Shown here one piece after another: positions 1 through 7,657 of a DNA stretch of 20,700 nt. Every line of letters starts with the position of its first letter. Positions within the stretch are counted from its first letter, which is position 1. Both the position numbers and the translations under genes were made by a program. The DNA is taken from NCBI GenBank assembly GCA_003990745.1, contig RBNI01001837.1, positions 1 to 20,700 of the forward strand, written 5' to 3'. The stretch comes from Jimgerdemannia flammicorona. Its lineage: Eukaryota > Mucoromycota > Endogonomycetes > Endogonales > Endogonaceae. The notes beneath the pieces are model-generated. The model was given only the letters and a program-made list of their open reading frames with translations, did no database searches and was not told where the DNA came from.

Positions 1-791
1 AGGACTTACACGTGAGGCGGGAGGAGACCCCCAATACCCCACTACTCAAGCCTGCGGGCCTCGATCACGTTGCCGTGTCAGCTCCCGGTTCCAGTTGAGT
101 GCAGCCAAGACGCCTGAAATGGGTAGCCTCGGGCCCCCCGACCCCCCCTGACGACTGGGGCCTCACCCCGCTACCCGCCAAAAGAAGCCGAGAGTGTCAC
201 CTACCACCTAACCATGCCGCACCAATCAAAAGGCCCCACCGAAGCAGCACCTGCCCCAGCCCCGACGACCGCCCCCAGCCTGGCACCCTACTGGTCCACC
301 GTAATCGCCCTTCCTCCTATCTGTGACGGCCATCTCCCCTCCCATCCCGACTCCACCCGAAAAAACAGTCACCTACGCCAGCGCCGCGCTCGCCGGGAAG
401 CTCGCCAAAGCTCAGAGGGCCCCACCACAGGCACCGAATAACCTGCAGGTAACCTATACTGGCACTTGACACCCAAGGTTGGCCGACACCCTACGTAGCC
501 CGTGACACACCAGAGACGATACCTTGTTGATGACGGCAAAAGGAAGAAAGCGCCGCACCAAAATGGGTACACCCCAGACGCAGCCAGAGGCACCAGAAAC
601 CGTGAAAAAGTGGAGAAGACACCGATCGGACACTGATAAAGGGGCAACACATCACCATTGCCTCCCTCCCACTGCTCTGCAACAGGTACAGCAAACCAAC
701 CCGAGGTAGAGGGGGTATAAGTTGTGGAAAAGGAACTCAGAAGGTTGCCTACCAAACCTTGTGACCGGTAAGGTAGCGGAGAAAGGAGCTG
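1..791 (-). repeat. Dispersed retroelement-like repeat, left copy (cut by window edge)
   Basis: This block is the reverse complement of 3326-4107: base 1 pairs with 4107, and the match runs, with a few small indels, to the shared GCAGCTCC/ACAGCTCC junction near 791/3326. It is the GC-richer, less mutated copy. Short broken reading frames remain on the plus strand, including a Pro/Ala/Thr-rich piece from 214 and a frame passing through KTVTYASAALAGKLAKAQ near 362-415. This is the sort of composition found in the first (gag-like) ORF of retrotransposons, but no reverse transcriptase, integrase or zinc knuckle is visible, so the family is not assigned. The strand is given to match the right copy, whose poly(A) end lies on plus. 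The element continues beyond the left edge of the window. No intact gene is present. Confidence 0.8.
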
Positions 792-2159
792 CAGCACTGT
801 CTCTCCATTGCTGTCCTTGGAGCTGACATCCATCCTGTGCCCAATGCTCATGGCCAGTTCCAGTGGTGGTGTCCGACCTTCATTTGTCTGGACGTTCACG
901 TCGATTCTGAACTACCATTATCAAATCGTCAGTTTCAATCCACCCCCTGGTGATTGAATTCTGGAACAATGCATACTTCAAACCCGTTCTGCTTACCCTA
1001 TTGTCAAACATGACATGGGGTGGTACCACAAATACAACCGAAACTCGTGCTTTTAGTATTTTTAATTAAATTAGCACTGGCAAGCCTATAGTAATAATGG
1101 CTTTAATATTATTGTGTCTTCAATAATAAGTGTGCTTTTTCCAGGATCTTACGACATATGCTATGGTCTGAGATAAGAATGTAAAATACAAGATAGAATC
1201 AATTAAATTTATAATAACGTGTAGTTAGATATATATTAATATAGATTATTACTTATTATTCTAGTTATTTTATAAATGATTTTATAATATATATTGTGGC
1301 GTGCAGATTTTGTAACTTGGCTCAAGTTTTGTACGGTTTTGTATGACAATCGGTAAAGCGGCTGGTTTCGAGTGGTGTATTGTTCAGCTGTATGTGCAAT
1401 TTGGCGCTTGAAGTTTATTGAAAAATACCTTATGGCCTATCTAGATTAGTCTCGGGTAGAGCTGAAAACGGTCAGCGATGAACTTTAAACAAGCACCTCT
1501 AATAGAAATTTAGTGGCTTGGTAATGGAATGACGTCACGCGTATGAGAGAGCAGGAATCTCAAGTCTTTGAAGCCACTGTTGGGCACAGGTGACCTTCCA
1601 GCGAACCTGATGTTTTCGTCTTCGAGCCGAACTGGCAATGGCCTCCCCATAGTCCAAAACATATAGAACCGAGGGTGACCTTTGAGCTTGCGCGGAGTTC
1701 CTGTTTTAGTTGACATGGGGGGATTCTGAATTAAGTCAAGGATACTACTAATTCCCCAAGTCCTCCCTACTAGGGTATTCTCCCTTATTATGTATCAATC
1801 GGGAGAAGAATCACTCGCACAAGCATAGATCAGAACAAGAGATCGGCGTGTCCTCAATTAATCCCCAAGTCCCCAAGTCCCACGTTTATAAGTGTACTCC
1901 GAGAATCGGGACAAACAAGGTTGGAACTTAACTTACCGCAAAACTGCAAACACACGTCAGTATCAAACGCGCATCCCTAAGTTTCTCTCTCGTAACTCCA
2001 TTTGCTGTGCTCATCGCTTATCTTATTATCGGATTTTTAGTTTCTATCAGGATACGAAGCTCGGTTTTCCTGCGACGTGGGTTCTTTCTTCCCTGTTACA
2101 TCGACGCTTTTCACGAAACGAGTTTAACCGCTTCCTGTATTTGTATGTTTAGCTGTTAA

Positions 2160-2311
2160 ATGGTTCTGAAGATCATCGCCGAAGCCAAGGTACGCCGACC
2201 CTTTCTCATTTTTGACATGCCGGTGACGTTGAGGTTTCAAACCGGTCAATTGATGCAATGTACCAACTTCCCATTCAGGCCAACTCCTTAGCGGACATTT
2301 TTGACAAGTAG
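2160..2311 (+). pseudogene. Possible two-exon micro-ORF or truncated gene start
   Basis: An ATG at 2160 opens ten codons (MVLKIIAEAK) that end at a plausible donor, AAG/GTACGC (intron from 2190). An acceptor, CCCATTCAG, ends at 2278, and the joined frame adds ten codons before TAG at 2309-2311. The predicted product is only 20 residues. The start resembles the beginning of a conserved cytosolic protein, but I do not recognise it. It may be the 5' remnant of a gene broken by repeat insertion, or chance. It stands alone in an otherwise non-coding interval. Confidence 0.2.
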
Positions 2312-2553
2312 AACGAAGGCCATTATGTCTATATAGATGATGTGAATGTTGTGTGATGGGTAGTCTGGTCCATTATGTCTGTAGCTAAGAATCCACTGCT
2401 GTACGTTCACTTTATACCAAACTTTATGTTCAACCTCGCTGATAAAATAGATCTAGTTATAGCTTGTCCATGCGCAGGTTAAATTTTCCGTATGCAGACA
2501 AATGCACCCCGCGCCCCGATCATCAACCAGTCATAGGGTCAATCCGGCCCGAA

Positions 2554-2576
2554 CGGGACGGGATGTCCCGCATCCC
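2554..2576. repeat. Nested GC-rich palindrome
   Basis: CGGGA (2554-2558) pairs with TCCCG (2566-2570), and GGGATG (2560-2565) pairs with CATCCC (2571-2576). Two mutually exclusive short hairpins therefore overlap within 23 bases. The surroundings (about 2500-2580) are much richer in G+C than the flanks. No protein-coding role is visible. Confidence 0.6.
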
Positions 2577-3325
2577 GATTAGGGGAGAGTTTATAGGGGA
2601 ACTGTTGAATAGATGGAGTCATCAAAAATTGTAAGAATAGCCATTCTGTTAGCGTGTAAACGTGCCAGGAGCCTCCAGGATTTCCGGTTTCGTCGGAAAT
2701 GTACATCTAAACATAAAAAAGCATATAAAAAATGGGGGAATAGTTCGCACAGGGTAAAGAACAAAATCATTAGGACGATCCCCATTGATATGAAATGAGG
2801 TTGCTCCAAATTGAGAAACTTGATAATTTTACCAAAAAAAAAAAAAACAATACACGGGAAAGACGAAAACGGTGGTGGAGGATTGTGCGGTTTAAAGAGT
2901 TGCTTGTATGGATTACTCTGAGAAGCATTTCTAACCAAGAAGCTCTCTGTACCATATGAGCCTGCCGAGCCTTCCCCCGATCCTGTCTGCCTATCAGAGT
3001 GAAATCTTGTGAAGAATATTTTTCAGGTAAAAGTTGATTTCATTAGCAGATATTATGATCACACTGCATATTCATCATATATGTACTCTAGTCTAGATCA
3101 GAACTACAATGCCAATATATGTTAATCAGGTTCATTAAACAGAACATTTCAATAGTAGTCGCAGCATCGATAAGAGCATCTAACATCTACATCTTCTGAG
3201 TTACAAAATTATTGTTTGATCACTCATTAGTCATTCGAGGCAAGCGAATTTCGAATTGTACCCCAACGAGTTCTGGATCCTAACTTGAAAACAAAAGTCT
3301 TGAGTATAAAGACAGCATATATATA

Positions 3326-4482
3326 CAGCTCCTTTCTCTGCTACCTTACCAAGGTTTGGTAAGTGACCTTCCGAGTCCCCTTTCCCCTATTATTACCCCC
3401 TCTACCTCGGGTTGGTTTGCTGTACCTGTAGGGGTATGGTGGGAGGAGGGCAATGGTGATGAGTTGCCCCTTTATCAGTGTCGGATTGGTGCTTTCTCCA
3501 CTTTTTCGCGGATTCTGATGCCTTCAGCTGTGTCTGGGGTGTACCTGTTTTGGTGCAGTGCCTTCTTCCTTTTGCCGTCGCCAACAAGGAGTTGTCTCAG
3601 TGTATTTTGGGCTATGTAGGGAGTTGGCTGACCTTGGGTGTCAAGTGCTCAGTATAGGTTACCTGCAGGTCTTCAGTACCTGTAGTGGGGCCCTCTGGCT
3701 TTGGCGAGCTTCCCAGCAAGTGCAGTTCTGGTGTAGGTAACTGTTTTTTGGATGTTGTCAGGATAGGAGGGGAGATGGCCATTACAGATAGGAGGAAGGG
3801 CAATAACAGTGAACTAGTAGAGTGTCAGGCTGGGGGCAGTCGTTGGGGCTGGGGCAGGTGCTGCTTTGGTGGGGTCTTTTGATTGATATGATGCAGTTAG
3901 ATGGTAGGTATCACTCTCAGCTTCTTTTGGCAGGTAGCGGAGTTGGGCCTCAGTTGTCAGAGGGGGTTGGGGGACCCAAGGCTACCTATTTCAGGCATCT
4001 TGGCTACACTCAACTGGAACTGGGAGCTGACACAGCAATGTGATTGAGGCCTGCAGACTTGAGTAGTGGGGTATTGGGGGTTTCCTCCTGCCTCACATGT
4101 AAGTCCTTTACTCACCTCAACTGGGAGAACCAGGCCCTACTCACCATATTGTACTTTGATGAGGGTTTTTCTTTGCCTGTCATTCTCTTTGGGGTGGTAG
4201 GGGCTATTTTATTCAGCTCAGGCATGACCTTATACATATATTGGGTTCTCAGGCATACGCTTTCAGTCATTGGCATATGATTGGGTTTCCTCTGGTAGTA
4301 GAGAGAGCATGGTATGCAGAATGAGGTATGAGCCAATTAGGCCCTACTGCACCTGACATGGTTGAGCTACTGAACAATAGCTAGCCTAGATTAATGGGGG
4401 AGCAGTGCTTGGTGGGTGGTGGGAGGGTTTTGGCCTATATAGTCTAGGTTCCCTTCCAATAAAAATCTGTGAGACATGAGTC

Positions 4483-4520
<38 letters not shown>
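3326..4520 (+). repeat. Dispersed retroelement-like repeat, right copy with poly(A) end
   Basis: 3326-4107 is homologous, in inverted orientation, to 791-1. The copy then continues another ~400 bases not represented at the left because the window begins there. An AATAAA at 4458-4463 is followed 24 bases later by 34 consecutive A (4487-4520), the layout of a retroposed mRNA 3' end. The 5' boundary abuts a short TA run and looks truncated. I see no clear target-site duplication. Frames on both strands are broken by stops. A plus-strand frame at 3356-3619 and minus frames at 3402-3587 and 3612-3803 are relics matching frames in the left copy. Polarity is inferred only from the poly(A) tract. The coding-like text reads on the opposite strand, so orientation is not settled. 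Confidence 0.75.
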
Positions 4521-4522
<2 letters not shown>

Positions 4523-4865
4523 GTAGCAGTCTTAGTAGCAATAGAGGTAGCTTGGATCTCCTTAGAGAAGATCTGCTGACACTCTTTAGTAAGAACAGAA
4601 AACTTAATAATAGATAAAGCCACAGCATCAACATTATAGTAAAGATGAGTCTCCTTAGTAAAGAAAGAAAGAACCAAGTAGAATTGAGTGAGAAGAGGGT
4701 AGTCTGATGAGTGAAGATTGAGGAGGAGAGAGAGAATAGCAGATAATATATAAGAGTTAAAAAAAATATTGATAGGAGCAAAGTAGAGGAGAAGAGAGAG
4801 AGGAGGAGAAATATCCTCATCTATAGTTATGTCAATAGTAGAGGCCCTGGAGGCAGAGGCAGTAG
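4521..4865 (+). repeat. Purine-rich degenerate retroelement debris
   Basis: The plus strand is dominated by A and G. One frame from about 4525 reads through text such as VAVLVAIEVAWISLEK with interspersed stops. A short open stretch begins at ATG 4828 (MSIVEALEAEAVAVVKEST) and runs into the inverted-repeat arm, ending with a Pro/Lys/Leu-rich segment before TGA at about 4966. This resembles a decayed gag start, but no diagnostic domain survives. The long minus-strand frame here, ending in poly-Phe from the A tract, is an artefact. Confidence 0.4.
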
Positions 4866-5189
4866 CAGTAGTAAAAGAGAGTACAATAAGAGCTCAAGAA
4901 GAGAGAGAACCAGATGGTCTAGAGACAAAGCCTAAGTTAAAATTGAAAGAGATAGAAAAGAGATGAGATATAAGAAAAATGAGAAATAAGAATAGATAAA
5001 GAATATTATTTCTATATAAATATACAGTCCTTATATATAAATATAAAGTTCTAAAAAGAAATAATATACTATAACTCAGAGATAACTAAATTAAAAACCT
5101 TATATTATATAAAGATAAAAAGAGAGCCAATCTTAGAGTAAGTATAAAAATTAGAAATAAATAAATCTAAATTGAGATTAAAAAACATC
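4866..5189 (+). repeat. Inverted repeat, left arm (~324 bp)
   Basis: Its reverse complement aligns with 5347-5692. Shared words in order include ATGTTTTTTAATCT at the inner end, GGCTCT, TTTATCTTTATATAATAT, TTAATTTAGTTATCTCTGAG, ATATTATTTCTTTTTAGAAC, TTTATATTTATATATAAG, and TACTACTG at the outer end. Differences are mostly transitions and small indels. The arm includes the C-terminal part of a gag-like relic frame (to about 4966). It could be half of a fold-back element or one of two copies of a retroelement piece inserted tail to tail. Confidence 0.75.
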
Positions 5190-5346
5190 TGCAAACTCCA
5201 GAGAGGTGAGCAAGAGTAAGAGATTAAGGTCAAGCAAAGTGAGTTATAGTAAATCCAAGATAAAGTCAAGAGACTAAAGATAGTAGAGAAGAGTAAAGTA
5301 AAGACTAAGAACCTCAGAGCAGATGTGATACTCCAGAGAGAGCTAG
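5190..5346. other. Spacer of the inverted repeat
   Basis: This is 157 bases of purine-rich, AT-rich sequence between the arms. CTCCAGAGAG occurs in direct orientation near both ends (about 5196 and 5332). No ORF or RNA gene is seen. Confidence 0.5.
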
Positions 5347-5692
5347 GATGTTTTTTAATCTTAATTTGAATTTGTTTATTTTTGATTTTTATGCTTACTC
5401 TAGAATTGGCTCTTCTTTTATCTTTATATAATATGAGATTCTTAATTTAGTTATCTCTGAGTTATGATATATTATTTCTTTTTAGAACTTTATATTTATA
5501 TATAAGAATTATACTTTTATATAAAAATAAATAATAAATTCAATTTCTATCTTATTCTTTATCTGTCCTTATTTCTTGCTTTTCTTATATCTTACCTCTC
5601 CTCTGTTTTCTTTAATTTTAACTCAAGTTTTGTCCTTAGACTCTCTGGTCCTCTCTCTTCTTGGACTTCTATTATACTCTCTTCTACTACTG
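5347..5692 (-). repeat. Inverted repeat, right arm (~346 bp)
   Basis: This is the reverse complement counterpart of 4866-5189, with the same inner start (ATGTTTTTTAATCT) and the same outer word (TACTACTG). The plus strand switches here from purine-rich to pyrimidine-rich, as expected from an inversion of the same material. The arm is longer than its partner because of small AT insertions around 5510-5545. Confidence 0.75.
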
Positions 5693-5839
5693 AACCATTA
5701 TATCTTTTCTTTCTTAAATAATGCAGATTCTATAGACTTGAATAGTATATATATAATGAACTATTATACTTTTCCTTTCTTAAATAATATATATTTCTTT
5801 AGATAGTAGATTCTATGAACTTTGTGAATTTTTTTAAAT

Positions 5840-5950
5840 GATATAGATTTTTTTTGAATAATATAGATTTCTTTAGATAGTATATGATATAGATTTCTTA
5901 AATAGCAGATAATATAGATTTCTTAAATAGTAAATAATATAGATTTATAT
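5840..5950 (+). repeat. 25-bp AT-rich minisatellite
   Basis: Units starting at 5889 and 5914 share the 17-base word ATAGATTTCTTAAATAG followed by a variable tail, for a 25-base period. A partial unit starts at 5939 and a diverged 26-base unit at about 5863. This is simple sequence within the AT-rich block. Confidence 0.6.
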
Positions 5951-5997
5951 ATATAGAATGAATAATTATATTCTTCTTTTCTTAAATAGTATAAAAT

Positions 5998-6097
5998 TAT
6001 CTGAAAAGCAGATTTTTGAGTTTTTCTAATATATCTGAGAAGCAGATTCTTATATTATCTAGAAAGCAGATTCTTATTTTATCTGAGAAGTAAATAG
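5998..6097 (+). repeat. 24-25-bp minisatellite with TATCTGAGAAGCAGATTCTTA core
   Basis: There are four diverged units of the pattern TATCT-(G/A)A(G/A)AAG-CAGATT-CTTAT. The first is stretched by an insertion. No reading frame of interest is present. Confidence 0.5.
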
Positions 6098-6148
6098 ATT
6101 TCTGGCTTAATTTGATAAGTAGATCAAATCAGTAGACTATTTTTCTAA

Positions 6149-6433
6149 TAGACTTCTTTTTCTTCTTTTAACAGAAAGTAGATTAAAGTAGAAAGAGAAT
6201 AAGCTCACAACTTTTAGTAGTGGCTCTTGGTAGATATTTCTTCTAAGTATTATAATCTTCTATAGATCAAGTAGTTCTTAGTAGATATTTTTCTCCTAAG
6301 TGTACTGGATAGTTAACTGTTACTTTCTTCTACTTTTAGACTCTCTTTTTCTTTTAATAGAAAGTAGACTAGAGTATAAAGAGAATAAAGCTCACAATTT
6401 TTAGTAGTGACTCTTGATAGATATTTTTTCTAA
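6149..6433 (+). repeat. Direct duplication, ~190-bp period
   Basis: 6149-6246 and 6338-6433 are diverged direct copies. They share AGAAAGTAGA, AAAGAGAATAA, GCTCACAA and TTTTAGTAGTG followed by CTCTTG(G/A)TAGATATTT. A partial third copy of the tail (GTTCTTAGTAGATATTTTTC) lies at about 6272-6300. The differences are largely G/A and C/T. No coding capacity is evident. Confidence 0.6.
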
Positions 6434-6823
6434 ATATATCAGATAATTGATTTTTACTCTTTTTTAGCTTTCTGACTAAGGTTACAATATACTCAATATA
6501 GAGAATATTTATACATATTTGAGACTATGACTAAATATGGTATACTAGATATATATATATATAGTTAAACTATATAGAATATTTATAACTATTAGTTAAA
6601 ATTCTATTGAAATTTCTATTAGAATTTTCATTAGAATTTCTATTAGAATTTCTAATAGCTAAAATATTTATTTAAAATAGATACAAGTTCTTATGTAATG
6701 TAGATGATTTTGGTAATTTTCTAATTAGGCATAGTTCAGTATAATAAGACAGATTTGACAGATTTACAGATTCTAAGTAATATAGTAGATTTGGTAGATT
6801 TGTATATAATAAATCATTATATT
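6434..6823. other. AT-rich non-coding stretch
   Basis: It contains a TA microsatellite near 6548-6563 and a short run of diverged ATTTCTATTAGA words at about 6600-6655. No gene or RNA is recognised. Confidence 0.5.
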
Positions 6824-6940
6824 TATCTTATTCATCTCATTTACCTTATCTATCTCATCTATCTCATCTATCTCATCTGTCTTATCTATCTTATTTATCT
6901 TATCTATCTTGTCTATTTTGTCTGTTTTATCTATTTTTAT
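6824..6940 (+). repeat. 9-bp satellite, TATCTYATC unit, about 13 copies
   Basis: Consecutive 9-base units start at 6824, 6833, 6842, 6851 and so on to about 6932, each a variant of TATCTCATC or TATCTTATC. Since nine is a multiple of three, one frame reads as a run of Tyr-Leu-Ile. That apparent 70-codon hydrophobic ORF (6755-6967) is a by-product of the satellite, not a membrane protein. Confidence 0.75.
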
Positions 6941-7071
6941 ATATTTAAAAAGTATTTTAAATTTTAAATTTATTATATTAGAGAAGAATTACTATAATAA
7001 ATATATAGACATAATGAGAAGATGTATTTATTTTAATTGATCTTGCTATGTACTTTTTTGCTCACTTTATT

Positions 7072-7170
7072 ATATATTGTCACATATATTATCATATATA
7101 TTATTATATATATCATCATATATACTTATTATATATATGTATTATCATATACATTATCACATACTTAGTA
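7072..7170. repeat. ATATATTATC/ATATATCATC imperfect microsatellite
   Basis: TATTATCATATA-type words alternate for about 100 bases (ATTGTCACATATATTATC and similar). This is simple sequence near the right end of the AT-rich block. Confidence 0.6.
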
Positions 7171-7657
7171 TCTAGCAGCTATTTTTTCTTTTTAATATTG
7201 TACAACTGTATGTTGTAATCTTTTTATTTGATAAGTATTCTAAATTTTGTTTAATTGGGACCCATAGTAGTATAATCTGGCTGCGTCACGTTACTTAACA
7301 ATAAGTATGAGACGGCCACTTTTAAAAATAACAATTTCAAGTCACGTCCTCTTTATAAATCATGCTAAGCCACTTCGATTCGCATCCTACCGATTTATAT
7401 TAACCTTATTTTTCTTTTTTTTAACAGACACCTCATTGTTGAGCATTTGCGCTCACGTCGGACATTGTCGAGAGCAACTAAATTCACAGGCTTAAGAATG
7501 ATCACCTCAAACGCACCTGATCCGCTCATACGCTTTGACCAATTGACTTTATGTTAAAAATTGTGCTGTGTATGTAGTCTACAGGTTTACAACATAAACT
7601 ATTTCCCTCTCAACTACCTATCAATCGGCAAATAAATGTGAAACCTCGCTGAATCGA
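7171..7657. other. Transition from AT-rich block to gene-rich DNA
   Basis: Base composition returns to near balance after about 7260. The interval is the 3' flank of the minus-strand MYND gene. No ORF, tRNA or clear polyadenylation signal is seen on the minus strand. Confidence 0.5.

Larger units (their letters stand above)
792..3325. other. Non-coding intergenic DNA between the inverted repeat copies
   Basis: No convincing gene is visible. 1030-1310 is AT-rich. 1510-1716 holds a 68-codon minus-strand frame with no recognisable domain. 1725-1890 contains short repeated CCCCAAGTCC words and an LTR-like texture, but I could not define paired ends or a target-site duplication. 2470-2580 is an isolated GC-rich island with a nested palindrome. 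A 14-A run lies near 2834. From 2950 to 3325 nothing stands out beyond AT-rich sequence and a short TA run (about 3318-3325) that abuts the 5' edge of the right repeat copy. Confidence 0.6.

Noticed and set aside
369..899. 176-codon minus-strand frame as a gene
   Set aside because: It lies in a dispersed repeat, has no domain, and its counterpart in the other copy is broken. It may be antisense to the coding-like text.
1725..1890. Solo LTR
   Set aside because: The texture is suggestive (TGACATGGGGG start, repeated CCCCAAGTCC), but no paired terminus, primer site or target-site duplication could be defined.
4485..4820. Minus-strand hydrophobic frame ending in poly-Phe
   Set aside because: It is the complement of a purine-rich tract plus the A34 run; there is no domain.
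5840..6097. CRISPR-like regularly spaced repeats
   Set aside because: The units are contiguous, degenerate minisatellites without unique spacers, in a eukaryotic genome.
6755..6967. 70-codon frame full of Tyr-Leu-Ile, resembling a small membrane protein
   Set aside because: It is produced by a 9-bp satellite whose period is a multiple of three.
4540..7250. Nuclear copy of mitochondrial DNA, suggested by extreme AT content
   Set aside because: No mitochondrial gene, tRNA or rRNA segment is recognisable. Inverted, tandem and retroelement-like repeats explain the region better.
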